64,000 nucleotides of DNA from Pseudomonas rhodesiae (lineage in GTDB: Bacteria > Pseudomonadota > Gammaproteobacteria > Pseudomonadales > Pseudomonadaceae): assembly GCF_007858255.1 (NCBI RefSeq), contig NZ_VFEU01000003.1, positions 186,001 to 250,000 of the forward strand. Direction: 5' to 3'. The translations under genes and the position numbers were made by a program. Positions 8,545 to 16,773 of the stretch are shown here, in pieces (position 1 is the stretch's first letter; every line of letters starts with the position of its first letter). The notes under the pieces are model-generated. The model was not told the origin of the DNA. It saw nothing but the letters and a program-made list of their open reading frames with translations, and did no database searches.

Positions 8545-9273
8545 ATGTTCGAAGAACTGTTGCAAACCCTCGGGCTGAGCGCACTCAGCCTGAAGGGTTT
8601 CGGCCCGCTATTGCTGCAAGGCACCTGGATGACCATCAAGTTATCGGTACTGTCCCTGGCCGTCAGCGTGTTGCTGGGTTTGCTCGGCGCCAGCGCCAAA
8701 CTGTCCAGCCTGCCCTTTTTGCGCATCCCCGCGCAGCTCTATACCACCCTGATTCGCGGCGTCCCCGACCTGGTGCTGATGCTGCTGATTTTTTATAGCC
8801 TGCAAACCTGGCTCACCGGCCTGACCGACTTTATGGAATGGGAATACATCGAGATCGACCCATTCAGCGCCGGGGTGATCACCCTGGGCTTTATCTACGG
8901 TGCTTACTTCACCGAGACTTTCCGCGGCGCGATCCTCGCCGTGCCCCGCGGCCAACTGGAAGCCGCCACTGCTTACGGGCTCAAGCGCGGCCAGCGGTTT
9001 CGCTACGTGACCTTCCCGCAGATGATGCGCTTTGCCCTGCCGGGCATCGGCAATAACTGGATGGTGATGCTCAAGGCCACCGCGCTGGTGTCGATCATCG
9101 GCCTGGCGGACCTGGTCAAGGCCGCACAGGATGCCGGCAAGAGCACCTATCAACTGTTCTACTTCCTGGTACTGGCCGCGTTGATCTACCTGCTGATCAC
9201 CAGTGCCTCCAACTTTGTCCTGCGCCGTCTTGAACGCCGCTACTCCGCTGGCGCCCGGGAGGCCGTGCGATGA
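8545..9273 (+). CDS. polar amino-acid ABC transporter permease (HisQ/AotQ type)
   Basis: A 242-residue inner-membrane permease of the His/Glu/Gln/Arg/opine family. Several membrane segments are visible, such as WMTIKLSVLSLAVSVLLGLL near the start and LFYFLVLAALIYLLI near the end. The cytoplasmic coupling loop that docks the ATPase is the EAA-type segment EAATAYGLKRGQRFRYVTFP. GTPDLV-like loop residues RGVPDLVLMLLIFY are typical of the family. It pairs with the following permease, whose start overlaps its stop by ATGA (9270-9273). The ribosome site is weak, fitting expression below the binding protein. Confidence 0.92.
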   Translation: MFEELLQTLGLSALSLKGFGPLLLQGTWMTIKLSVLSLAVSVLLGLLGASAKLSSLPFLRIPAQLYTTLIRGVPDLVLMLLIFYSLQTWLTGLTDFMEWEYIEIDPFSAGVITLGFIYGAYFTETFRGAILAVPRGQLEAATAYGLKRGQRFRYVTFPQMMRFALPGIGNNWMVMLKATALVSIIGLADLVKAAQDAGKSTYQLFYFLVLAALIYLLITSASNFVLRRLERRYSAGAREAVR

Positions 9274-9980
9274 TCGAACTCTTGCAGGAATACTGGCGCC
9301 CGTTTCTGTACAGCGACGGCCAGCACATCACCGGCCTGGCGATGACCATGTGGCTGCTCAGCGCTTCACTGGTGATTGGGTTTCTGGTGTCGATCCCGCT
9401 GTCCATCGCCCGCGTCTCGCGCAACCCGCTGGTACGTTGGCCGGTGCAGTTCTACACCTACCTGTTTCGCGGTACGCCGCTCTATATCCAGTTGCTGATC
9501 TGCTACACCGGCATCTACAGCATTGCCGCCGTGCGCGCGCAGCCAGTGCTGGATGCGTTTTTCCGCGATGCGATGAACTGCACCATCCTGGCCTTCGCCC
9601 TCAACACTTGCGCCTACACCACGGAAATTTTCGCTGGGGCGATCCGCAGCATGGCCCACGGCGAGGTCGAAGCGGCCAAGGCCTATGGGCTCAGCGGTTG
9701 GAAGCTCTACGCGTACGTGATCATGCCGTCGGCGCTGCGTCGTTCGCTACCGTACTACAGCAACGAAGTGATCCTGATGCTGCACTCGACCACCGTGGCT
9801 TTCACTGCGACGATTCCCGACATCCTCAAAGTGGCCCGGGACGCCAACTCGGCGACCTTTATGACGTTTCAATCATTCGGCATTGCCGCGCTGATCTACC
9901 TGACCGTGACCTTTGCCCTGGTCGGTCTGTTTCGCCTGGCGGAGCGGCGCTGGCTGGCCTTTCTCGGCCCCAGCCACTAA
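9270..9980 (+). CDS. polar amino-acid ABC transporter permease (HisM/AotM type)
   Basis: A 236-residue second permease of the same importer. Membrane segments include LAMTMWLLSASLVIGFLVSI and, near the end, GIAALIYLTVTFALVGLF. The family motif FRGTPLYIQLLICY is present, and the EAA loop reads EAAKAYGLSGWKLYAYVIMP. It forms the heterodimeric channel with the preceding gene product. Translation is coupled by the 4-bp overlap. The unusually long loop VRAQPVLDAFFRDAMNC between membrane segments is normal for HisM-like proteins. Confidence 0.92.
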   Translation: MIELLQEYWRPFLYSDGQHITGLAMTMWLLSASLVIGFLVSIPLSIARVSRNPLVRWPVQFYTYLFRGTPLYIQLLICYTGIYSIAAVRAQPVLDAFFRDAMNCTILAFALNTCAYTTEIFAGAIRSMAHGEVEAAKAYGLSGWKLYAYVIMPSALRRSLPYYSNEVILMLHSTTVAFTATIPDILKVARDANSATFMTFQSFGIAALIYLTVTFALVGLFRLAERRWLAFLGPSH

Positions 9981-9989
9981 GGAGCCTTC

Positions 9990-11108
9990 ATGCGTCATCG
10001 GATTCACGAACTGATCGCGCCGCTGCCCGGCACGGCGCGGCAGATTCACAGTTTTCACTTCGGCCCGGAACACGCCGAAGGCAAGGTCTACGTCCAAGCG
10101 TCGCTGCATGCCGACGAGTTGCCGGGCATGCTGGTGGCCTGGCATTTAAAGGCGCGCCTGGCCGAGCTGGCCGCCGCCGGGCACCTGCGCAGCGAACTCG
10201 TGTTGGTGCCGGTCGCTAACCCGGCGGGCCTGGAACAGGTGCTGATGGACACCCCGCTGGGCCGCTACGAGCTGGAGAGCGGGCAGAACTTCAATCGGCT
10301 GTTTGTCGACCTCGGTGATGAGGTGGGTAATCAGGTCGAAGCCTTGCTTGGCGACGATCCGCAGCACAACGTGCAAGTGATCCGTGCCGCGCTGCTCTCC
10401 GCCCTGGCCGGCCAAGGCGCCGCGACCCAGTTGCAATCCCAGCGCCTGGTGTTGCAACGCCTGGCGTGCGATGCCGACCTGGTGCTGGACCTGCACTGCG
10501 ACTTCGAAGCTGTGGCGCACCTGTACACCACGCCGCAAGCCTGGCCGCAGGTGGAGGCGTTGGCACGTTACCTGGGCTCGGAAGCCAACCTGCTGGCTAC
10601 GGATTCGGGCGGACAGTCGTTCGACGAATGCTTCACCCTGGTGTGGTGGCAGTTGCAGCAGCGCTTCGGCGCGCGGTTTCCGATCCCCATGGGCAGCATC
10701 GCGGTGACCGTCGAACTGCGCGGCCAGGGCGACGTCAACCACGGCCTGGCCAGCCTCGACGCCCAGGCGATCATCGATTACTTGATCCGCTTCGGTGCCA
10801 TCAACGGCCAGGCCTCGCCGTTGCCCGACCTGCCTTACCCGGCCACGCCACTGGCAGGCGTAGAACCGGTGGCCACGCCAGTGGGCGGCTTGCTGGTGTT
10901 CGCCGCCCTGCCCGGCGAATATCTGGAAGCCGGGCAATTGCTGGCCGAAATCATCGACCCTATTTCCGACCGCGTAACGCCCGTGCACTGCCGCAAGGCT
11001 GGCCTGCTTTACGCCCGTTCGCTGCGCCGCATGGCCACTGCCGGGATGGTCATCGGCCATGTCGCAGGCACCGAGGCCTACCGCAGCGGCTATCTACTTT
11101 CGCCTTGA
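9990..11108 (+). CDS. AotO-like zinc hydrolase, succinylglutamate desuccinylase/aspartoacylase family
   Basis: A 372-residue M14-like metallo-hydrolase with no signal peptide. The zinc site shows as SLHADELPGML (His40, Glu43) with a later ligand in LDLHCDFEAVAH. EL in VTVELRGQGDVNH is a plausible catalytic Glu region. The family cleaves N-acyl or peptide bonds of amino acids. It sits between permease and ATPase genes, exactly where aotO lies in the P. aeruginosa arginine/ornithine operon aotJQMOP, a gene of unproven function. It suggests the imported compound is an N-acylated or conjugated amino acid deacylated in the cytosol; that is inference. GGAG at 9981-9984 is the ribosome site. Confidence 0.85.
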   Translation: MRHRIHELIAPLPGTARQIHSFHFGPEHAEGKVYVQASLHADELPGMLVAWHLKARLAELAAAGHLRSELVLVPVANPAGLEQVLMDTPLGRYELESGQNFNRLFVDLGDEVGNQVEALLGDDPQHNVQVIRAALLSALAGQGAATQLQSQRLVLQRLACDADLVLDLHCDFEAVAHLYTTPQAWPQVEALARYLGSEANLLATDSGGQSFDECFTLVWWQLQQRFGARFPIPMGSIAVTVELRGQGDVNHGLASLDAQAIIDYLIRFGAINGQASPLPDLPYPATPLAGVEPVATPVGGLLVFAALPGEYLEAGQLLAEIIDPISDRVTPVHCRKAGLLYARSLRRMATAGMVIGHVAGTEAYRSGYLLSP

Positions 11109-11121
11109 GGATGCACGCCCC

Positions 11122-11886
11122 ATGTACAAATTGACCGTTGAAGGCCTGCATAAAAGCTATGGCGACAATGAGGTGCTCAAAGGTGTCTCGCTCAAGGCCA
11201 AGACCGGTGACGTGATCAGCCTGATCGGCGCCAGCGGCTCGGGCAAGAGCACCTTCCTGCGCTGCATCAACTTTCTGGAAACCCCCAACGACGGCGCCAT
11301 GACCCTCGACGGCCAGCCGATCCGCATGGTCAGCGACCGCCACGGCATGCGCGTGGCCGACGACGCCGAACTGCAACGCTTGCGCACCCGGCTGGCGATG
11401 GTGTTCCAGCACTTCAACCTGTGGAGCCACATGAGCGTGCTGGAGAACATCACCATGGCCCCACGCCGGGTGCTGGGTTGCAGCAAAAAAGACGCCGAAG
11501 ACCGCGCCCGCCGCTACCTGGACAAAGTCGGCCTGCCGGCCCGCGTGGCCGATCAATACCCGGCGTTTCTTTCCGGCGGTCAACAACAACGTGTCGCCAT
11601 CGCCCGCGCATTGGCGATGGAACCGGAGGTGATGCTGTTCGACGAACCCACCTCGGCCCTCGACCCGGAACTGGTGGGCGAAGTGCTGAAGGTGATCCAG
11701 GGCCTGGCCGAGGAAGGCCGCACCATGATCATGGTCACCCATGAAATGAGCTTCGCGCGCAAAGTGTCCAGCCAGGTGCTGTTTCTGCACAAAGGCTTGG
11801 TGGAGGAGCAAGGCGCGCCGGAAGACGTGCTGGGCAGCCCCAAGAGCGAGCGTCTGCAACAGTTCTTGAGCGGTAATTTGAAGTAA
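11122..11886 (+). CDS. polar amino-acid ABC transporter ATP-binding protein (HisP/AotP type)
   Basis: A 254-residue ATPase driving the importer. Walker A is GASGSGKST (residues 36-44), the Q-loop lies in MVFQHFNLWSHM, the signature is LSGGQQQRVAIA, Walker B is VMLFDEPTSALD, and the switch His follows in MIMVTHEMSFA. ATG 11122 is chosen because the protein then begins MYKLTVEGLHKSYG like its homologues and GAGG lies 12 bp upstream; the longer frame from 11059 overlaps the hydrolase gene. It is the last gene of the J-Q-M-O-P operon. Unlike the aot operon of PAO1, no argR gene follows. Confidence 0.94.
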   Translation: MYKLTVEGLHKSYGDNEVLKGVSLKAKTGDVISLIGASGSGKSTFLRCINFLETPNDGAMTLDGQPIRMVSDRHGMRVADDAELQRLRTRLAMVFQHFNLWSHMSVLENITMAPRRVLGCSKKDAEDRARRYLDKVGLPARVADQYPAFLSGGQQQRVAIARALAMEPEVMLFDEPTSALDPELVGEVLKVIQGLAEEGRTMIMVTHEMSFARKVSSQVLFLHKGLVEEQGAPEDVLGSPKSERLQQFLSGNLK

Positions 11887-11893
11887 ACCTTTG

Positions 11894-11935
11894 TGACGCC
11901 TGGAGGGTCTGTGGAATAAGCCCTCCAGAGCGTCA
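11894..11935. terminator. long hairpin between the ABC operon and the helicase gene
   Basis: TGACGC-CTGGAGGG pairs with CCCTCCAG-A-GCGTCA, a 14-bp stem with one bulged A and a 13-nt loop. There is no T tract, so it may attenuate, end transcription with Rho, or stabilise the 3' end. It ends 8 bp before the helicase ATG. Confidence 0.5.
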
Positions 11936-11943
11936 GCCATCGC

Positions 11944-14424
11944 ATGGCAAAACCCCACGACTTCGCCAGGCAATGGTTCGCCGCCAAAGGCTGGAAACCG
12001 TTCGCCTTCCAAAAAGCCGTGTGGACGGCGGTCAAGGAGGGAAATTCCGGCTTGCTGCATGCCAGCACCGGCGCCGGCAAGACTTACGCACTGTGGTTTG
12101 CCGCGCTCAATCGCTTCGCCATTACGCGACCGCCGGCCACCGGCAAACGCAAGCCACCGGCCGAGCCGCTGACGGTGTTGTGGATTACGCCGATGCGCGC
12201 CCTCGCCGCCGACACCGCGCGCGCCTTGGAAGCGCCGCTGGCGGCGTTGCAAATCCCGTGGACTGTCGGCCTGCGCACCGGCGACACCAGTAGCGCCGAG
12301 CGCGCCCGACAAACCCGTCGCCAGCCGACCACACTGGTCACCACCCCGGAAAGCCTGACCCTGATGCTGGCCCGCGCCGACAGCGAAGCCAGCCTGGCCC
12401 ATGTGCGCATGGTGGTCGTGGATGAATGGCACGAACTGATCGGCAACAAACGCGGGGTGCAGTTGCAACTGGCCTTGGCACGCTTGCGCCGTTGGCATCC
12501 TGACTTAATGGTGTGGGGGATTTCCGCGACGCTGGGTAATCAATCCCACGCCTTGGGAGTACTGGTGCCACAAGGCGGCGGGATCAATGTGCAGGGGCAA
12601 ACGGCCAAGGCGCTGCACGTCGACACGTTGCTGCCGCCAGTGTCCGAACGCTTTCCCTGGGCTGGGCATATCGGATTGAAAATGCTGCCTCAGGTGGTGG
12701 CCGAGGTGGATGCCAGCATCAGTTGCCTGGTGTTCACCAACACCCGCGCACAGTCGGAAATCTGGTACCAGGCCCTGCTTGATGCGCGGCCGGATTGGGC
12801 CGGGCTGATTGCTTTGCACCACGGTTCGCTGTCCCGCGAGACCCGTGATTGGGTCGAACGGGCGCTCAAAGACGGGCAGCTCAAAGCGGTGGTGTGCACC
12901 TCCAGCCTGGACCTGGGGGTGGATTTTCTGCCGGTCGAGCGAGTGTTGCAGATCGGCTCGGCTAAAGGCGTGGCGCGCCTGATGCAGCGTGCCGGGCGGT
13001 CCGGCCATGCCCCGGGGCGGCCGTCCCGAGTGACGCTGGTGCCGACTCACAGCCTGGAACTGATTGAAGCGGCGGCGGCCCAGGACGCGATCGCCGAGCG
13101 ACGCATCGAAGCCCGCGAATCGCCCTACAAACCCTTGGATGTACTCGTACAGCATCTGGTAAGCATGGCCTTGGGCGGTGGCTTTATGCCCACGTCGTTG
13201 CTGGAGGAAGTGCGCGGTGCCTGGGCCTATCGCGACCTTACTGACGCCGACTGGGCCTGGGCCCTGGGCTTTGTGCGCCACGGCGGCTTATCGCTGACGG
13301 CCTATCCGGACTACCGCCGCGTGGAGCCTGACGAACACGGCATCTGGCGTGTACCGGATGCACGCTTGGCCAGGCGCCATCGCATGAGCGTGGGCACCAT
13401 CGTCAGCGATGCAAGCATTCAGCTGAAATTCTGGAGCAAGGGCGGCGGCGGCAAGAACCTGGGCAGCGTCGAGGAAGGCTTTATCGCCCGGCTCAAACCT
13501 GGGGATGGCTTCTTGTTTGCCGGGCGTTTGCTAGAGCTGGTGCGGGTGGAAAACATGACTGCCTATGTACGCCGCAGCAACGCCAAAAAGGCCGCCGTAC
13601 CGCGCTGGAATGGCGGGCGCATGCCGCTTTCCAACGAACTGGCCCAGGCCGTGGTGGAACGTTTCGATGCTGCCGCCCATGGCCACTTCGACGGCCCGGA
13701 AATGCGCGCCGTGCAGCCGTTGCTACAGACCCAGTTGCGCTGGTCGGGCCTGCCGACACGCGAGCATTTGTTGGCCGAAGCGCTGAAGTCACGGGAGGGT
13801 TGGCACCTGTTCCTCTACCCGTTCGCGGGGCGCCAAGTGCATCTGGGCCTGGCCAGTTTGCTGGCCTGGCGCGTCAGCCAGGGGCAACCCGTCACCTTCT
13901 CCATTGCGGTCAACGACTACGGCTTGGAACTGCTCAGCGCTACACATGTGGATTGGCCGGCACTGTTGAATTCTGAGCTGCTGAGCCCGGATAACCTGCT
14001 GGAGGATGTGGCGGCCAGCTTGAACGCCGGTGAGCTGGCCCTGCGCCGCTTCCGCGAGATCGCCCGTATCGCCGGGCTGGTGTTCGCCGGTTACCCCGGC
14101 GCGCCGAAAAGCACCCGGCAGGTGCAGGCTTCCAGCGGCTTGTTCTTTGAAGTGTTCAAGCAATATGACCCGCACAACCTATTGCTGGCCCAGGCCGGCG
14201 AGGAAGTATTGCGAGACGAGTTGGACATCCGCCGCCTGGAAGCGGCGTTGGGGCATCTTTGCACCCTGACGCTGGACCTGCACGTAATCGAACGGCCCAC
14301 GCCCCTGGCTTTTCCGCTACTGGTGGAGCGGATGCGCGAAAGCATGAGTTCGGAAAAACTCTCGGAGCGCATCGCGCGGATGGTCAAGGATTTGGAAAAA
14401 GTCGCGGATAACGGGAAAACTTGA
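11944..14424 (+). CDS. ligase-associated DEXH-box DNA helicase (Lhr-core type)
   Basis: An 826-residue superfamily-2 helicase (TIGR04121 type, Lhr-core). Motif I is ASTGAGKT (40-47), motif II DEWH (160-163), motif III SATLG, motif VI in QRAGRSGH. A winged-helix and Lhr-specific C-terminal domain follow (about 430-826, with [10 protein letters not shown] and [17 protein letters not shown]). Lhr-core enzymes translocate 3' to 5' on single-stranded DNA and unwind duplexes with ATP. It belongs functionally with the exonuclease and ligase at 4.9-7.5 kb and the phosphoesterase that follows, although an ABC operon separates it from the first pair. The stop overlaps the next start as TGATG. Confidence 0.93.
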   Translation: MAKPHDFARQWFAAKGWKPFAFQKAVWTAVKEGNSGLLHASTGAGKTYALWFAALNRFAITRPPATGKRKPPAEPLTVLWITPMRALAADTARALEAPLAALQIPWTVGLRTGDTSSAERARQTRRQPTTLVTTPESLTLMLARADSEASLAHVRMVVVDEWHELIGNKRGVQLQLALARLRRWHPDLMVWGISATLGNQSHALGVLVPQGGGINVQGQTAKALHVDTLLPPVSERFPWAGHIGLKMLPQVVAEVDASISCLVFTNTRAQSEIWYQALLDARPDWAGLIALHHGSLSRETRDWVERALKDGQLKAVVCTSSLDLGVDFLPVERVLQIGSAKGVARLMQRAGRSGHAPGRPSRVTLVPTHSLELIEAAAAQDAIAERRIEARESPYKPLDVLVQHLVSMALGGGFMPTSLLEEVRGAWAYRDLTDADWAWALGFVRHGGLSLTAYPDYRRVEPDEHGIWRVPDARLARRHRMSVGTIVSDASIQLKFWSKGGGGKNLGSVEEGFIARLKPGDGFLFAGRLLELVRVENMTAYVRRSNAKKAAVPRWNGGRMPLSNELAQAVVERFDAAAHGHFDGPEMRAVQPLLQTQLRWSGLPTREHLLAEALKSREGWHLFLYPFAGRQVHLGLASLLAWRVSQGQPVTFSIAVNDYGLELLSATHVDWPALLNSELLSPDNLLEDVAASLNAGELALRRFREIARIAGLVFAGYPGAPKSTRQVQASSGLFFEVFKQYDPHNLLLAQAGEEVLRDELDIRRLEAALGHLCTLTLDLHVIERPTPLAFPLLVERMRESMSSEKLSERIARMVKDLEKVADNGKT

Positions 14425-15074
14425 TGTATTGCGAAGTGCAGCTTGAAGGCGAAACGTTATGGCTGCTGGCGGAGAAAGCTATCTACTGGCCAGCGCGCCA
14501 CTGCCTGCTGATCGCCGACGCGCATTTTGGCAAAGCGTCGGCCTATCGCAGCCTGGGGCAACCGGTTCCCCAAGGCACTACCACCGACAACCTGGCGCGA
14601 CTGGACCGACTGCTGCAGACATTCGACTGCGCGCAGGTGATCTTCCTCGGCGACTTCCTGCACGGCCCCGGCTCCCATGCCAGCGGCACGCTGAGCGCCC
14701 TGCGAGCGTGGCGCGCCCAGCATCGCCAACTGCCCATGACGTTGATTCGCGGCAATCACGATAAGCGGGCGGGTGACCCGCCGGCCGACCTCGGCATCGA
14801 CGTGGTAGCAGAACCGTTGCTGATGGGGCCGTTTGCCTTGCAACACGAACCGGACGCTCACCCCAGCCACCATGTACTGGCAGGTCATGTGCATCCGGTA
14901 TATCGCTTGCGCGGCAAGGGTCGCCAGAGCCTGCGCTTGCCCTGCTTTCAGCTCGGGCCGCGGGTCAGCCTGCTACCGGCGTTCGGGGCGTTTACAGGGG
15001 GCTATAGGGTGGAACCGGACGCCAACCACCGGATTCTGGTGATTGGCGATCAGGAGGTATGGTCTGTCAGATGA
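14424..15074 (+). CDS. pdeM: ligase-associated DNA damage response endonuclease PdeM (Mn-dependent phosphoesterase)
   Basis: A 216-residue calcineurin-type metallophosphoesterase (TIGR04123 type). Metal ligands appear in order: LIADAHFGK (Asp32, His34), FLGDFLHG, IRGNHDKR and LAGHVHPVYR. The P. putida homologue (MPE) is a manganese-dependent DNA nuclease from the same repair cluster. The C-terminal half includes LRLPCFQLGPRVSLLPAFG, a family-specific segment. ATG 14424 overlaps the helicase stop; the upstream TTG at 14421 lacks support. It converges with the small gene that follows on the minus strand. Confidence 0.92.
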   Translation: MYCEVQLEGETLWLLAEKAIYWPARHCLLIADAHFGKASAYRSLGQPVPQGTTTDNLARLDRLLQTFDCAQVIFLGDFLHGPGSHASGTLSALRAWRAQHRQLPMTLIRGNHDKRAGDPPADLGIDVVAEPLLMGPFALQHEPDAHPSHHVLAGHVHPVYRLRGKGRQSLRLPCFQLGPRVSLLPAFGAFTGGYRVEPDANHRILVIGDQEVWSVR

Positions 15075-15095
15075 TGCAGGCCAACCCTAAAGGCT

Positions 15096-15293
15096 TCAGG
15101 CAACGGGCACGGGGGGTGCCTCGTCCGGCCGGGTAGGCTCACCGGGCTCACCGGGCTGCGGATAATCCGGCCCAGGTTGGCCGGGGATGCCGCCCGCATA
15201 GGCAGGGTCGGCCATCAGGGACCAGGCCAGAACACCAATCTGATTGGGCTCCAGCCGTGCGAGTTCTGCGCTGATTCGGGGGTCGATCTTCAT
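15096..15293 (-). CDS. small hypothetical protein with proline/acid-rich tail
   Basis: A 65-residue protein of unknown function. ATG 15293 is chosen because GAGGAG lies 7 bp upstream; a longer frame starts at 15347 without a ribosome site. The first half, MKIDPRISAELARLEPNQIG then VLAWSLMADPAYAGG, may form two helices. The second half (from about residue 34) is disordered-looking and rich in Pro, Gly and Glu (GQPGPDYPQPGEPGEPTRPD). There is no signal peptide or Cys. It stands alone between pdeM and dcd with about 100 bp of upstream sequence. I do not recognise it. Confidence 0.65.
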   Translation of the reverse strand: MKIDPRISAELARLEPNQIGVLAWSLMADPAYAGGIPGQPGPDYPQPGEPGEPTRPDEAPPVPVA

Positions 15294-15400
15294 AAAGTAC
15301 TCCTCAAGCGTGGCCCGACACACTTCACACGTATCGGGGCAGTACACCCAATAGAGTCACTTTCTTCAGACTAATTCCCTTTACGTGTAGGAGCTTTCGA

Positions 15401-15967
15401 TCAAGCGCGCGGCAAGGTGACGCCAAGCTGACCCTGATACTTACCGCCACGGTCCTTGTAGGACACTTCACAGGCCTCGTCGGATTGCAGGAACAGCATC
15501 TGTGCCACGCCTTCGTTGGCGTAGATTTTTGCCGGCAATGTGGTGGTGTTGGAGAACTCCAGGGTCACGTGGCCTTCCCACTCAGGCTCAAGCGGGGTCA
15601 CGTTGACGATGATGCCGCAGCGCGCGTAGGTGCTCTTACCAAGGCAGATGGTCAGCACGTCGCGAGGGATACGGAAAAACTCCACTGTGCGCGCCAGAGC
15701 GAAAGAGTTCGGCGGGATGATGCATACGTCGCTCTTGATATCGACGAAGCTCTTTTCATCGAAGTTTTTCGGATCGACGGTTGCCGAATTGATGTTGGTG
15801 AACACCTTGAATTCATCGGCGCAACGTACGTCGTAGCCATAGCTGGAAACACCATAGGAGATCAGGCGTTCGGCGCCTTCGCCACGCATCTGGCGCTCGA
15901 CGAAGGGTTCGATCATGCCGTGCTCTTGCGCCATGCGGCGAATCCACTTGTCCGATTTGATGCTCAT
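15401..15967 (-). CDS. dcd: dCTP deaminase
   Basis: A 188-residue homotrimeric deaminase converting dCTP to dUTP and ammonia, feeding thymidylate synthesis. The active-site segments are present: [10 protein letters not shown] (substrate Ser and Arg) and [19 protein letters not shown], whose second Glu region contains the catalytic general base (Glu138 in E. coli numbering). The N-terminus [13 protein letters not shown] and C-terminus QLGVTLPRA are standard. It is transcribed alone on the minus strand; its promoter would lie in the 389-bp gap shared with the divergent cold-shock gene. Confidence 0.97.
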   Translation of the reverse strand: MSIKSDKWIRRMAQEHGMIEPFVERQMRGEGAERLISYGVSSYGYDVRCADEFKVFTNINSATVDPKNFDEKSFVDIKSDVCIIPPNSFALARTVEFFRIPRDVLTICLGKSTYARCGIIVNVTPLEPEWEGHVTLEFSNTTTLPAKIYANEGVAQMLFLQSDEACEVSYKDRGGKYQGQLGVTLPRA

Positions 15968-16356
15968 GGCGGGTGTCCTGAATAGCGAGGTGGAAAAATT
16001 CTGTGGGGCATCTTACCGGTGCCGGCGTTGGGGTTCAAAGGGCGTGGGGGTTTTCTTGACGAAAGCGGGCCTCTTCATACGCTCCAGCCAGCGGGGCTAG
16101 GGCCCACGCTACTGGGTCGGGTGACTGGAAATACCACCGCCAGTCACGAAATTGGAGAAACCTTCGGAAATATCATTGGCACGTTCCGGAAAAAGGGTTA
16201 AGGTGGCGCCACTGTGCTGCTTGTGTCACTGAGAATCTCTACACGATATGTTGAATTTCGATCCAACCATCTCCAAGAATTTTTCCTGCTCTTTGCACTC
16301 AGTCTCGGCCAGGGCTTTTCCTGAGTCGCAGTTAACTTTGTCCAAGGAGATACACC
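15968..16356. promoter_or_regulatory. 389-bp divergent intergenic region (dcd / cold-shock gene) with an 8-bp inverted repeat
   Basis: No convincing gene. It should hold the dcd promoter and the promoter plus long 5' leader of the cold-shock gene. A perfect inverted repeat GTGACTGG (16121-16128) and CCAGTCAC (16140-16147) with an 11-nt loop lies near its middle; without a T tract it may be an operator or RNA hairpin. AAGGAG at 16343-16348 is the cold-shock ribosome site. I could not assign -35/-10 boxes with confidence. Confidence 0.5.
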
Positions 16357-16566
16357 ATGTCTAATCGCCAAACTGGTACCGTTAAGTGGTTCAACGATGA
16401 AAAAGGCTTCGGCTTCATCACTCCACAATCCGGTGACGACCTGTTCGTTCACTTCAAAGCTATCCAATCCGACGGCTTCAAAAGCCTGAAAGAAGGCCAA
16501 CAGGTTTCTTTCATCGCTACCCGCGGTCAGAAAGGCATGCAAGCTGAAGAAGTTCAAGTTATCTAA
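16357..16566 (+). CDS. CspA-family cold-shock protein
   Basis: A 69-residue single-domain OB-fold RNA chaperone. Both RNA-binding motifs are intact: KGFGFIT (RNP1) and LFVHF (RNP2). The start [18 protein letters not shown] and end [20 protein letters not shown] are typical of Pseudomonas CapB/CspA-type proteins. It melts RNA secondary structure and can act in cold adaptation or growth-phase control; which paralogue this is cannot be decided here. The ribosome site AAGGAG is strong, the 5' leader may be long as in other csp genes, and a strong terminator follows. Confidence 0.95.
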   Translation: MSNRQTGTVKWFNDEKGFGFITPQSGDDLFVHFKAIQSDGFKSLKEGQQVSFIATRGQKGMQAEEVQVI

Positions 16567-16584
16567 CTTGTACTGACTTAGTCG

Positions 16585-16617
16585 AAAAAACCCCGCCCTT
16601 AAAAGCGGGGTTTTTTT
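16585..16617 (+). terminator. intrinsic terminator of the cold-shock gene
   Basis: AAAAAACCCCGC pairs with GCGGGGTTTTTTT around CCTTAAAA, giving a strong stem with seven T. The A run also makes it usable from the other strand. Confidence 0.9.
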
Positions 16618-16660
16618 ATGCCCGGGATTTGGTATTCGCACCCACTGGTGCCTGATAAAA

Positions 16661-16749
16661 ATGTGGGAGGGGGCTTGCCCCCGATGACGGCTTAGCAGTC
16701 GGCACTTGCTTTGACTGATACACCGCTATCGGGGGCAAGCCCCCTCCCC
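16661..16749. repeat. REPIN (two inverted REP sequences), GGGGGCTTGCCCCC family
   Basis: ATGTGGGAGGGGGCTTGCCC with CCGATGACGG at the left and the inverted copy CCGCTATCGGGGGCAAGCCCCCTCCC at the right enclose about 35 bp. It lies between the convergent cold-shock and rpoS genes. This is the common P. fluorescens REP doublet, mobilised in trans by RAYT transposases. Confidence 0.9.
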
Positions 16750-16773
16750 TATTCAGGCATTCAAACTGCGCCG

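Noticed and set aside
11050..12498. 482-codon minus-strand frame across the ABC ATPase and helicase
   Set aside because: His/Gln-rich shadow spanning two clear plus-strand genes and their gap.
16019..16201. 60-codon plus-strand frame in the dcd/csp gap
   Set aside because: No ribosome site, Gly-rich unstructured translation and no recognisable homology; the gap is better explained as promoters and leader.
16618..16660. RsmZ sRNA downstream of rpoS
   Set aside because: No series of GGA-bearing hairpins; only part of a REP-flanked gap.
16661..16749. Paired repeats as a possible CRISPR unit
   Set aside because: The copies are inverted and isolated, with no array of regular spacers and no cas genes; they are REPINs.
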